Below are positions 42,281-54,245 of a stretch of DNA of 64,000 nt, piece by piece; the stretch's first letter is position 1; every line of letters starts with the position of its first letter. This stretch comes from Elephas maximus indicus (Eukaryota > Chordata > Mammalia > Proboscidea > Elephantidae): positions 47,830,635 to 47,894,634 of the forward strand of contig NC_064827.1 in NCBI RefSeq assembly GCF_024166365.1, read 5' to 3'. The translations under genes were made by a program, and so were the position numbers. The notes under the pieces are model-generated. The model was not told the DNA's origin. It did no database searches and saw only the letters and a list, made by a program, of their open reading frames with translations.

Positions 42281-45200
42281 AAGGTTGTTGTTGTTAGGTG
42301 CCGTTGAGTTGGTTTTGACTCATAGCGACCCTATGCACAACAGAATGAAACAGTGCCTGGTCCTGTGCCATCCTTACAACTGCTGTTATGCTTGAGCTCA
42401 TTGTTGCAGCCACTGTGTCAATCCACCTCTTTGAAGGTCTTCCTCTTTTCCGCTGACCCTGTACTCTGCCAAGCATGATGTCCTTCTCCAGGGACTGATC
42501 CCTCCTGACAACATGTCCAAAGTATGCAAGATGCAGTCTCATCATCCTTGCCGCTAAGGAGCATTCTGGTCGTACTTCTTCTAAGACAGATTTGTTCATT
42601 CTTTTGGCAGTCCATGGTATATTCAATATTCTTCACCAACACCACAATTCAAAGGCGTCAATTCTTCTTCGGTCTTTCTTATTCATTGTCCAGCTTTCAC
42701 ATGCATATGATGCAATTGAAAAAAACATGGCTTGGGTCAGGTGCAGCATAGTCTTCAAGGTGACATCTTTGCTCTTAAACACTTGAAAGAGGTCCTTCCC
42801 AGCAGATTTACCCAATGCAGTGCATCTTTTGATTTCTTGACTGCTGCTTCCATGAGTGTTGATTGTGGATCCAAGTAAATGAAATCCTTGACAACTTCAA
42901 TCTTTCCTCCGCTTATCATGATGTTGCTCATTGGTCCAGTTGTGAGGATTTTTGTTTTCTTTATGTTGAGGTGCAATCCATACTGAAGGCTGTAGTCTTT
43001 GATCTTCATTAGTAAGTGCTTCAAGCCCTTTTCATTTTCAGCAAGCACAGTTGTATCATTTGCATAACACAGGTTGTTAATGAGTCTTCCTCCAATCCTG
43101 ATGCCCCGTTCTTCTTCATATAGTCCAGCTTCTCAGATTATTCGCTCAGCGTACAGATTGAATAGGCATGGTGAAAGAATATAACCCTGACGCACACCTT
43201 TCCTGACTTTAAACCAATCAGTATCCCCTTGTTCTGTCTGAACAACTGCCTCTTGTTCTATGTAGAGGTTCCTCATGAGCACAATTAAGTGTTCTGGAAT
43301 TCCCATTCTTCGCAATGTTATCCATAGTTTATTTATGATCCACATAGTCAATAAAACACAGGTAAACATCCTTCTGGTATTCTCTGCTTTCAGCCAGGAT
43401 CCATCTGACATCAGCAGTGATATCCCTGGTTCCATGTCCTTTTCTGAAACCAGCTTGAATTTCTGGCCGTTCCCTGTCGATATACTGCTGCAGCCATTTT
43501 TGAATGACCTTCAGCAAAATTTTGCTTGTGTGTGATATTAATGATATTATACTATAATTTCCACATTCGGTTGGATCACCTTTCTTGAGAATAGGCATAA
43601 ATATGGATCTCTTCCAGTCAGTTGGCCAGGAAGCTAGCTGTCTTCCATATTTCTTGGCATAGATGAGTGAGCACCTCCAGCACTGCATCTGTCTGTTGAA
43701 ACATCTAAATTGATATTCCATCAATTCCTGGAGCCTTGTTTTTCACCAATGCCTTCAGAGCAGCTTGGACTTCTTTCTACAGTACCATCGGTTCTTGATC
43801 ATATGCTACCTCCTGAAATGGTTGAATGTTGACCAACTATTTTTGGTACAGTGACTCTGTATTCCTTGCACCTTTTTTTTGGTGCTTCCTGCATCATTCA
43901 ATATTTTCCCCATAGAATCGTTCACTATTACAACTCGAGGCTTGAATTTTTTTCTTCAGTTCTTTCAGCTTGAGAAATGCCTAGTGTGTTCCTCCCTTTT
44001 GGTTTTCTAACTCCAGGTCTTTGCACATGTCGTTATAATACTTTACTTTGTCCTCTCAAGCCGCCCTTTGAAATCCTGTGTTCAGCTCTTTTACTTCATC
44101 ATTTCTTCCATTCTCTTTAGCTCTCTATGTTCAAAAACAACTTTAGAGCTTTTTCTGACATCCATTTTGGTCTCTTCTTTCTTTCCTGTCTTTTTAATGA
44201 CCTTTTGTTTTCTTCATGTATGATGTCCTTCCACAGCTAGTCTGTTCTTCAGTCACTAGTGTTCAATGCATCCAATCTGTTTTTGAATGGTCTCTAAGTT
44301 CAGATGGCATATACTTAGGTCATATATTGGCTCTCGTGGACGTGCTCTAATTTTCTTCAGCTTCAGCTTAAACTTGAATGTGAGTAATTGATGGTCTGTT
44401 CCCCAGTCGGCCCCTGGCCTTGTTCTGACTGATGATATTGAGCTTTTCCATTGTCTCTTTCCACTGATGTAGTTGATTTTATTTCTTTGTATCCCACTGT
44501 CAAGGCCCACGTGTATAGTCACCGTTTATGTTGTTGAAAAAAGGTGTTTGCAATAAAGAAGTTATTGGTCTTGAAAAATTCTATCATGTGATCTAAGGCG
44601 TCATTTCTATCACCAAAGCCATATTTTCCAACTATTAATCCTTCTTCTTTGTTTCCAACTTTCACATTCCAATCACCAGCAATTGCCAATGCATCTTGAT
44701 TGCATGTTTGATCAATTTTAGACAGCAGAAGTTGGTAAAAATCTTCAGCTTCTTCATCCTTGGCCTTAGTGGTTGGTGCGTAAATCTGAATAATAGTCAT
44801 ATTAACTGGTATACAGATATTGTAGGTATATAGATATTATCCTATCACTGACAGTGTTGTACTTCAGGATAGATCTTGAAGTGTTCTTTTTGATGATGAA
44901 CGTGATGCCATTCCTTTTCAATCTGTCATTCCCGACACAGTAGACCACATGATTATCCAATTCAAAATGGCCAATACCAGTCCATTTCAGCTCATTAATA
45001 TCTAACATATCAATCTTTATGTTTTCCATTTCATTTTTGATGACTTCCAATTTTCCTAGATTCATACTTTGTACATTCCACATTCTGATCATTAATGGAC
45101 GTTTGCAGCTGTTTCTTTTCCTTTTGATGTGGCTCCTTTTGAGCCACATCAGCAAGTGGAAGTCCTGAAAGCTTTACTCCATCCACATCATTAAGGTCAA

Positions 45201-45500
45201 CTCTACTCTGAAGAGGTAGCTCTTCCCCAGTGGTATTTTGAGTGCCTTCCAACCTAAGTGGCTCATCTTCTGGCACTGTATCAGACAATGTTATGCTGCT
45301 ATTCATAAGGTTTCCATTGGCCAATTTTTTCAGAAGTACACCATCAGGTCCTTCTCCCTAGTCTGTCTTGGTCTGGAAGCTCCACTGAAACCTGTCTACC
45401 GTGGGTGACACTGCTGGTACATGAAATACTGGTGGCATAGCTTTTTGCATCACAGCAACACACAAGCCACCACAGGACAACAAACTGACAAATGGGTGGT
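42281..45500 (-). mobile_element. RTE LINE copy C, nearly full length
   Basis: About 3.2 kb. Going 5' to 3': APE-type endonuclease pieces at 45155-44802 (MWNVQSMNLGKLEVIKNEM) and 44800-44519 (IIQIYAPTTKAKDEEAEDFY, then DWNV); reverse transcriptase at 43724-42755 (PILKKGDPTECGNYSIISL, VRQGYILSPCLFNLYAE); C-terminal part at 42626-42294. The catalytic YADD box is YAND (43066-43055). Many frameshifts and stops, so it is dead. The 3' tail is GTTGTT-rich and SINE-like. Confidence 0.92.
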
Positions 45501-45888
45501 AGAAATCAACAATATCACTTGTGAAATCACACGTTTGTGGTATAGCAAATTATATTTCTTTTAAGACACATTATATACTGAACTATTAAAATAAAAAGAT
45601 GTTTCATCTAAAACTATCTCTGCCGCCCCGATTGGTATGCATACTACATCTTGGGAAATGCTGGCTTATGTAATTAATCCATCAGTGAATTCTTTTCATT
45701 TCACAGAACTTCTAGATCATGTCCAAATTTATGCTAATACCAAAGTGCCTCTGCATTAACTATTTTATCATTCAGAAGGGACAGAGCAAAAGACCCAACT
45801 CACTCCCTGGCCTGCCACTGACCCGCTGTTACTCGTATCAGCTACTCTCTATGGAGTCTCTGGTTGAACATTAGCCTCTCCTGTTGTT

Positions 45889-46082
45889 GTTTGTTGCTGT
45901 CAAGTCAATCTTAACTCACGGTGACCCCATGTGTGCAGAGTAGAACTGCTCCACAGAGTTTTCAAGGCTGTGACCTTCCAGAAACAGATCACCAGGCCTG
46001 TCTTCGAGGAGCCTCTGGGTAGATTCAAAGCACTAACCTTTTGGCTAGCAGTTGAATGCTTAACTTCTTTGCCCCTTGGAGT
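45889..46082 (-). mobile_element. AfroSINE, 'ggtgacccca' subfamily
   Basis: 'gctgtcaagtcaatcttaac' and 'gttttcaaggctgtgacctt' to 'cttctttgccccttgg'. Confidence 0.85.
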
Positions 46083-46308
46083 TTTAGCTTCCCTGGCATA
46101 GAATACATACTAGAACCTAATATGGCGTTTTAGCCCCGTTTGTTTGGAAACTTTAACTTCCTACTTCCAGCAGATTCTATCCTCTAGACTTAGAGTTTAG
46201 AGTTGGAATAAGCTAGGCAAGTCCCTACTTGAAAGGGACCGCTACTGGCAAATTGTAACCTTCCAAATGGGTCAGCCCCCAGTGCCTACCAAGGGCCTGG
46301 TACACAGT

Positions 46309-46470
46309 ATGTTGTCGTTGTGTGCTGTTGAATCAATTCCAACTCACAGAGACCCTGTAGGACAGAGTAGAACTGTGCAATAGGGTTTCCTAAGCTATAA
46401 TCTTTACGGGAGTACATCTCCAGGTCTTTTCTCCCATGGACATACTCAGTAAATTGATCGCCTAAATTAA
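46309..46470 (-). mobile_element. AfroSINE, truncated
   Basis: 'gtgctgttgaatcaattcca' and 'gggtttcctaagctataatc'. The tRNA-related half is lost. Confidence 0.75.
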
Positions 46471-46474
46471 TTGA

Positions 46475-48285
46475 GGTGGAGGTGCCTCTGGCTAAAACTG
46501 CTGCCACTAGGTGGACATAAATGGCAATTGCACCATTCTGACCTGTCAGCTAGGTCCTGTGAGCTCTGACTCCAGCACTGTCCCTTGGAGGCATCCTGCC
46601 TTGGTCCCTAATTCTCTGACTCTCTGTTCCTCTTCCTTCAAGTCCTCCACTGAGTGAGTTAGCACTGGGGATGTTTGCATACCAGATACTTAGCTAATTG
46701 ATATTCTGTCACAATCTGTTCAACAAATGTTAGGCTTTTTTGTATTTTGTTATTTTTCAGTGACACTTTGGTTTTATTTTTAGCCAGGTTGGGGAGGGAA
46801 GAGGAGTAACTTCAGGAGGCAGGGGGTGCCTTGCCAGGTCTTTCTTGCCTGGCATTCCTCTAAGCAGCTGTGAGGACCTTTAACAGATGGGGCTCAGGAT
46901 CTGATCTGGTCTGATTTTATCAGCATATACCCTGGGCAGGTTCAGCATGAAGATGAAGAACCCCTTTGTGATTCGTTATGTTCCACCTCGTCACCCTGAT
47001 TGCTAGTACTCTCCTCTCACTTTTAGGAAGTCAGCCTTGCTCAGCCGCGACAGACACCTGTGTGGGAGTGTGTGACAGGTGTGGGAGTCATATGGCAAAG
47101 TCTGAGGCTCCAATGGAAGAAAAGAAGGCAGCCAACTTGGCCCAATACTTCACAATGAGGACCCCATCAACAAGATGGACATCTGATTCTTCTGACATTT
47201 AAGTGTCAGTATGTTCTCAGTAATGAAGGGAGAAATTAAAACAAACCCAGACAGAATAGTCATCCCCAAAGACTGCCAGCAATACCCAGAAGTACCCATA
47301 AGTCTTTTATTAAAGAGCCTTGGACTTCTTGATGAAAGCAAAAATAGGATCTTACACATTATTATTGATAAAGCCTTTATCATTAAAATTAGAGAATTAT
47401 TTTCTTTCTTAGTTATCACTAGTTAATAGGAGCAAGCATCACCCTGAAAAGTATGTGGGGCAATGCATACAGCCTGGGTTTTGAATCAGAAGATAAGTAG
47501 AATATCTATTTCCCCCGGGATGCTATAAGCTTCCATCTTTACCCAGTTCTAATGAGTGTACAACACTTCATTCTCATGCAAGGATGTTGGGGAGAATCTT
47601 CTCAGATAGAACTTGACTTGGTCCATCAAATCAAAGCTGACTGTTCTTTCTAAGAAACCATGCACCTACACTGACCTTTAGTAAGCTCCATTCCCATATC
47701 TCACTACCAAATAGGGCATCCAAATGGATTTAGTAATCTCTCTGATTAGTGAACCTTCACTAATCCAGTCATTTACCTGCTGTTTTCCTTTAACAGGAAT
47801 TAAACCAAAATCTCTATTATAGATGATGACAGTTCTGCCCTCTAGTCTTATACAGAATTTACTCCTGTAGCTATTAATCCTAGTTATCTCTGATAGAGGA
47901 AGTAAACGATGTAATCAAGTCAGACGATGATTAATCAAGTAGAAAGCAGAATGAGTGGGAACAGTAGACTGATGAGTAGGTGAAAGAATAAGTGAATAAT
48001 GGGCTTGAGAATCTTTGGTAAGGCAGACAGGGATGCTGGGCTGGGCAGCTATTTATTTTGGAAATTACTTGCAAGCAGATAATTGTACTTTCTGGAGTTA
48101 CCTGAACCTCCCCAACCCAAAACACAGTAAATATTAAATTTCATAGTTGGACGACGCTTAAATGCCATCTAGTCACATTTCCCAAGAGATACCTAAAAGC
48201 CTTCCACAGACTAAATTTGTTAGAAAATGTTTCTGATTTTAAGCATTAATGAGAAAACACAGCAAAAATATTTAAATAACCACCA
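46475..48285. other. Unassigned sequence
   Basis: No confident repeat or exon. Short ORFs at 46978-47202 and 47211-47426 have no recognised similarity. Confidence 0.45.
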
Positions 48286-48287
48286 TA

Positions 48288-48470
48288 TGTTATAGTTCTG
48301 ATTGGTATTTCATGACCCTGGGAAAGTTACATTACCTCTCTATTAGTTTCCTTATCTACAAGTAATAACACCAGCTTAGCCTTGCCTGCCCCTCATAGTG
48401 AATAATAGGCTAAAGAAGATAAAGTGCAAGTGTTTTGGTAACTGTGCAATATTGTGTGCATTTTAAAATA
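48288..48470 (+). mobile_element. MIR
   Basis: 'gaccctgggaaagttacatt' and 'agtttccttatctacaagta'. Confidence 0.7.
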
Positions 48471-48869
48471 TAAAAAAATTATTGCTATCTAAGAGTAGCA
48501 ATGTTTTATTCACCTCCATTCTACTAAGAAGTTTCTCTCCCTTGGCCCTAATCCTCCCCCACAAACTCACACGCAGATGGATCCCCACAAGAGCGTCCAA
48601 GGGATCCTGTGTTTTTCATGTCCACAAGGAATGGACTTGTGCAGGTCTCAGCGCCTGCAGGGGTAACAGCCAGCATACAGTGAGGCTTTCAGGGGGAACA
48701 GCTGCAGGCCTCTAGCTCTTCCCCACATTCCCAAGCACTAGGGGCACTTGTCCATAGAACTCTGTCAGCGTGGGTGAGCTCCAAGGAGCATGGCAGCAGC
48801 CAGCCACACAGAGCAGTCTCATAGTCTTAGTTTTCAGTCCCAGTAGAACCTCATAATGGCGCTGATTGT

Positions 48870-49990
48870 TGTTCATTCTAACAGACATTTAGTAAGTGTT
48901 TATTATGAGTCAGGTCCTGTGCTAGCTACTGGGGATAAGAGCTGAGTCAGACTTGCTGCCTGCCCTTGAAACCTCACAGTTTAGCAGAAGAAACAAACAC
49001 ATGATCATCATACACAGGGCGTGCTGTGACCAAGGCCTGCAGTGTTTGGGGCAGAGCAGATGGACCACTTAAATCCGTCTCCAGGGCTCAGGGAAGGCTT
49101 CTCAGAGGAGACAAGATTTAAACTGGACCTTAACGGAGTGTAGAAATTCACCAGGGAATAAGGGAGAGCATTTCAGACAGAGAGAACTGAAAGTGCAAAG
49201 GCATAGAGCTGTGAGAGGGCATCCTGGCTCTGAGCACGAAGCAGTCGGGCTGGGCTGGAGTGTGTGCTGTATGTAGGGAGTGGAAAGAACTGAAACCGGA
49301 GAGGTAGTTGGGTCCTGTCTTAGTTTTCTAGTGCTGCTGTAACAGAAATACCATAAAAAAAAAAAAAAAAACCATAGTGGGTATTTAATAAACAGAAATT
49401 TATCTTCTCACAGTTTAGGAGGCTAGAAGTCTGAATTCAGGGTGCCAACTCTAGGGGAAGGCTTTCTCTCTGTTGGCTCTGGAGAAAGCTTCTGAGCTTC
49501 TGCTCCTGGGCAGTCTTCATGTCGTTTGGCATCTCTTTTCCCCCATCTCTGCTTCCTTAATCTTCTCCATTTACATTTTGTAAGAGGTTGTCTCAAGACA
49601 CACTCTATACTAATCCTGTCTCATTAACATAACAAAGAAAACCCATTCCCAAATGGGATTATAACTACAGGCATAAAGGTTAGAATTTACAACACATATT
49701 TTGGGGGGATACAATTCAATTCACAACAGAGCCTGAGAAGCCTGGCCTGTACGCTGAATGGGGAGACAGGGAAGGATTTTAGGGAAGAGACTGACATGGT
49801 CAGGTAAGGTTCTTAGAGAACTGAGGTACCAGTCTGGGGGCTGGGAGGCAAAGGAGAGAGATGAGAAATAAGAGATTTAGAAGGTAAAATTGATAAATAT
49901 TATTGGAAACTCTAAGGGCTTCTGGAACAGGAAATTAAAAGAGAAAGAAGGCAGGCTGAAAATTTAGTGAGGGCCCACAGGCAAGATGAC
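48870..49990 (-). mobile_element. L2, inverted, split by an LTR
   Basis: 48870-49318 and 49732-49990: 'aagtgtttattatgagtcag', 'cttctcagaggagacaagat' and, after the LTR, 'gagactgacatggtcagg'. Confidence 0.7.
49319..49731 (-). mobile_element. Solo LTR, ERVL-MaLR-like, inverted
   Basis: Runs from 'tgtcttagttttctagtgct' to 'caattcacaaca', the reverse complement of a TG...CA LTR related to 12932-13445 and 22593-23117. Contains a poly(A) run of about 17. Confidence 0.7.
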
Positions 49991-50296
49991 AAGATACCTT
50001 GCATCAAACAAATCAGACCTTGATTTCAATTTCTTGACTGCCTGGCCAAGATGGCCTATGTAATGTTTGTGGACAGTGGGTCAAAAGCTCTTATTATGAA
50101 TTTTTTACAGTTACAGGGGTAAGGACACCAGGGAGGATTCAGCAGAACTGGCTGCCTGGGCCAGTGTTCCCTTCCTCCTCCCTCCAGTCCCACATGTCTT
50201 AGCCCCAAAACAAATTGCTTTGTCAGAGAAGGTTAAGGATTGAGAAATAGCTGCTCTAGGATTTCCAAATTAAGCCTTTTCTAGAGCCACGTAGAC

Positions 50297-50496
50297 AGGC
50301 CCCAAGGTGGCACAGTTTACCCTCGACTACTAACCTAAAGGTTGGCCTTGTGAACCCTCCCAATGGTACCATGGAAGAAAGCCCTAGTGATCTGCTTCTT
50401 TAAAGATTATAGCCAAGAAAGCTGTATGGAACAGTATCACTCCGTAACACATGGGGGCGCCTCGAGTCAGAACTGACTCCATGGCAACAGATTTGG
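50297..50496 (+). mobile_element. AfroSINE, older subfamily
   Basis: 'caaggtggcacagtttaccc', 'cctagtgatctgcttcttta', end 'tgactccatggcaacagat'. Confidence 0.8.
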
Positions 50497-50704
50497 TAGA
50501 TCCATGTATTACCACTAAGAACTGCATAACTCAGCATGCTGTGCTACCTGTAGCGCTCAATTACAGACCAGGCATAAGGGCAAATTTCTCCAAGAGTTGA
50601 TATTTGAGCTGGGTCTTAAGGGAAGTCAAAGTAAAACTAAGTACACTAAAATGTTATCCAACCTGGTTTAGCCCTTTTCTCAAAGTATAACTAGAAGGAT
50701 CTTG

Positions 50705-50897
50705 AGCAGCACAGCTCAATAGAATTTTCTGCAATGATTCTTCTGCACTATTCAATACGGTAGCCACTTGTTACCTGTGACTATTGAGCACTTGAGATGT
50801 GGCTAATGCAACCGAGGAACTGAATTTTTAATGACATTTTAATTAATTTAGATAGCCACATGTAGCTAGTGGGTACCGTATTGGACAGTGCAGCTCT
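50705..50897. mobile_element. hAT-Charlie MITE (MER1-like)
   Basis: Ends 'cagcacagctcaatagaa' and 'tattggacagtgcag' are inverted; the interior carries 'gctaatgcaaccgagg' and 'agccacatgtagctag'. Confidence 0.7.
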
Positions 50898-50899
50898 GG

Positions 50900-52009
50900 A
50901 GTCTCCTTAGTATCCCCAGATTCTGCTTCACAAGGTCATTCCTTGTTTCATTTTCCTTGCGACCCTTGCCTATCTCTGCCCTCTTCTGCCTACTTCCTCC
51001 AGTTTGACTTACTAATTGGCCACCTTCCAGCTTCTAACATTGGCTCTGTTTCCTACTTATTGATTTCCTCTCTCTTTCTTCACAGCAGAGCTCCAGAGTA
51101 TCTTCCACTTGTCTCAGCCTTGATATCTCCCCAACCTGTGCTGGAGGGTAGGCCTAGATACAGTAGCTTCACAGAATCCTGTCTTGCCACATTGAACCTT
51201 CTGTAGGCCTCATTCACTTCCTCCCTCCCCCGTTCCCTTAACTTCTTTTCCGTGCCACTTTAACCAGCCAGTTAGTAACCTGGAAGAGTCTTTGATGCTT
51301 TTCCTCTCTGATAACTTGAGATAGAGGACGGAACAGTTGGGGTGGAGGTGTGTTTGCAGGGAGGAGAGGAGTTTGACTGGTTGAATGAATCCTTTGACTT
51401 GAGGAGACAGAGACAGCAAGAAGCAGCGGCAGAGAAACAGGCAGCATAGGCAGCTGAACCATACCAGCAGGAGATGGTGTGTTGGGCTTCCTGGCCCACA
51501 GAGCAAGGCGGTTACAGTAGGTGTACCGACCGACCCACGGAGGGAGAGAGCTGAGTGCCTTTCAGCCAAGGCTTCCTGGTGGAGTGGAGTGCCTCCAGGC
51601 ACTTATTGGCAGAGCTACAAGAGCTTTGTAACACTTGCCCGAGGAGGACAGAGGCTGAGGGGCCAGAGAGAGATATGCCTGTGGGCACGGCTGAGAAGAA
51701 GCTGTCCTGATTGAAGAGCTATATCTTGAGCATTCCTGAACTTGAGTTTTACTGTTATTTCCCTAGTATACCCCATAATTTTGAGTATTGTCTGTGAGTT
51801 CCTGTGGCTGTTGCAACAAATTATCTAACCCAGCAAAGAAGCAGAGAGTGCTGTGGGAGGAACGGTTGGTGTCAGAATTGGTAAAAAGGTTGGAGGGTGG
51901 AGGCATGTCTGACCTCCACCTCACAGGAATCAGCTTTGGGCTGTTGATCTTGATTCTCCTTCCCCCTTGTGAAACTAGAGGAGGTCAGATGCCACTGCCG
52001 CCACGCCAT
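50900..52009. other. Unassigned sequence
   Basis: Overlapping ORFs at 51210-51602 (minus) and 50943-51206 (plus) show no family signature or splice context. Confidence 0.45.
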
Positions 52010-52409
52010 TTTTACAATGACAAATTTCAGGTCCTGTATTTGGGTCTAAATAGCTAGTTGCCTAAGTATCAATATGTGGTTTAGAAAACTCAGTGGAAAG
52101 TTATTACAATCTTGGAAGCGTTAATAGGAACAGTGCCCAACAAGAGAGTGAGAGGCCTGCTCTGTTCCACCCTGATCAGACCACACGCGAATCATTATCT
52201 AAGTTCTGAGCACTTCACTTGAAGCAGGAACACTAACAAACTGAGGGAGTAACCAGGATGGTAAGAGACTGGGAACCTGTCACATAAGGAATAGGACCAC
52301 TGAACCCTAGAAGAGCAGACCACAGGGGACGGAGTGACTGTCCCTCTCTGAAACGTATTCACAGAGCACTGGGAGCAGGCATGCTCTATGGGACCCCAGA
52401 AGGGAGAGC

Positions 52410-52700
52410 AAAAATAAATGAGTAGAACATTATACTGAGTATAAAACAAGTCAGACACAAAAGGACAAATATTGTATGATTCCACTTACATGAAATATCC
52501 AGAATAGCCAAATGCATGGAGACCAAAGTTTATTAGTGGCTACCAGGGGCAGGATGGGCAGGGGAAATCGGGAGGTAGTACTTAAAGGGTACCGAGTTTT
52601 TGTTAAATGTGATGAAAACATTTGGGAACAGGTAGTGGTGGATGTTTCACAGCATAACTGTACACATAAAAATGGTTAAAATGTTTTGTTATATATAAGA
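52410..52700 (+). mobile_element. Old L1 3' end
   Basis: 'tgtatgattccacttacatg', 'gtggctaccaggggcagg' and 'taactgtacacataaaaatg'. Confidence 0.8.
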
Positions 52701-52701
52701 C

Positions 52702-52863
52702 CAAAAAACCAAACCCATTGGCATCTACTCGATTCTGACTCATAGTGACCCTATACGACAGAGGAGAACTGCCCCATAGGGTTTCCAAGGTGCAGCTGGT
52801 GGATTCCAACTACTGACCCCTAGGTTAGCAGCTGAACTCTTAACCACAACTCCACCAGGGCTC
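52702..52863 (-). mobile_element. AfroSINE, short form
   Basis: 'accaaacccattggcatcta' to 'aactccaccagggctcc'; flanks share TTGTTATAT. Confidence 0.92.
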
Positions 52864-52877
52864 CTTGTTATATGTAA

Positions 52878-53036
52878 AACCAAATCCATTGCCGTCAAGT
52901 TGATTCTGACTCATAGCGACTCTATAGGACACAGTAGAACTGCCCCATAGAGTTTCCAAGGAGCGCCTGGTGGATTCGAACTGCCAATCTTTTGGTTAGC
53001 AGCCGTAGGACTTAATCACTATGCCACCAGGGTTTC
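52878..53036 (-). mobile_element. AfroSINE, short form
   Basis: 'ccattgccgtcaagttgatt' to 'atgccaccagggtttcc'. Confidence 0.92.
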
Positions 53037-53057
53037 CTTTTTATATATATTTTGTTT

Positions 53058-53158
53058 GTTTGTTTTTGTGGTAAATATATATAACACTATATATTTATAA
53101 CACTATATATTTACCACTATAAATATATAACACTATATATTTACCACAAAAACAAAAA
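53058..53158. repeat. AT-rich inverted repeat
   Basis: Left arm (about 53060-53081) with 'tttttgtggtaaatatata' and right arm (about 53136-53156) with 'tatatatttaccacaaaaa' are inverted copies. The loop holds repeats of 'taacactatatattta'. Confidence 0.85.
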
Positions 53159-53259
53159 AAGTAGAAACTTGGACAGATTTCAGCTGGGTATAAGGAAAAT
53201 GTGGCCAATTGTCAGACTGATTTCTGGCAGTTCAACCTGGTGCAGAAGCAGATTTTAGT

Positions 53260-54026
53260 AAAGAACCTAGAGGAACAATGTCAAACACGCCCCAAAGCCA
53301 GTCTGCTTAAATATTGATTGTCTCTGCAGTGCTAAATAGCCAGTTCAAAATATGTAGGCCCTCTCCTTCCTGACCCTGTTTAGGTTACAGGTTCTATATT
53401 AACTACCAGACTCTTCCGTTTCTAGCTCAGGATTCTAATTAAATAACCTTGGCTCCTTCCATGCAGGAAACAGGTTTTAAGCACAGAACCTCTAGCACCA
53501 AGCAGAATGGCAACATAATTTTAGCTCCTGAGCAAAATGGGTCTCACAATAGCTTCAGTACAGTATGCACATTAACATTTGAATATGCTGTATAATAAGC
53601 CTACTAATTACTCTGAGAAGAACTCTTTAAGCATAAAATGAGCTGTGATCATTAGAGGAGAAAGGGGTTAGCAAGTTATGGCATGGGCCGCTGTTTGATA
53701 TTCAAAAGTACACGTCAGCTCTCATCGCCAGTAAAAGGTAATTACCGTGATCACAAAATGTAATGATAGTGGCAGGTCGTGATCAGAATTTTATTGGAAA
53801 TAAGTTTGTGATAGTTTTCTGACCACTTTCAGATTTAATACTAGTAGAAAAGTATCCCCAACTGGTTGGTTGGTTACTTTTGACAGCTTAAAATGTGACC
53901 CCATTGCTATATTTCTAATCTCAACTTTGTAGAAATGGCGGACATCGTTCATCAGAGATAAGCTGAGATGGAGAGGCCACAGGTAGGGCACAGGAGCTTG
54001 ATAATCACCTTGTGCAGCTATTAAAA
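53260..54026. other. Unassigned sequence
   Basis: No repeat or gene recognised. Confidence 0.45.
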
Positions 54027-54190
54027 ACAAAACAAAACTGTTGCCGTCAGTCGAGTTGATTGCGACTCATAGCGACCCTATAGGACAGAGTAGAACTGCC
54101 CCATAGGGTTTTCAAGGAACACCTGGTAGATTCAAACTGCTGACCTTTTGGTTAGCAGCCAAGCTCTTAACCACTGCACTACCAGGGCCC
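54027..54190 (-). mobile_element. AfroSINE, short form
   Basis: 'gagttgattgcgactcatag' to 'actgcactaccagggccc'. Confidence 0.92.
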
Positions 54191-54245
54191 GAAAATATAA
54201 AACTGTAAAATGGAGCTGGCGTCACATACCTTAGATGACTTAGAC

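Larger units (their letters stand above)
52010..53250 (+). mobile_element. L3/CR1 LINE 3' region, split
   Basis: 52010-52400 ('caccctgatcagaccacacg') and about 53160-53250 ('cttggacagatttcagctgg') are collinear with the CR1/L3 end. L1, two SINEs and an AT palindrome lie between them. Confidence 0.65.

Noticed and set aside
51210-51602. 130-codon minus ORF as a gene candidate
   Set aside because: No recognisable domain, start context or splice sites; overlapping ORFs in other frames are similar in length.
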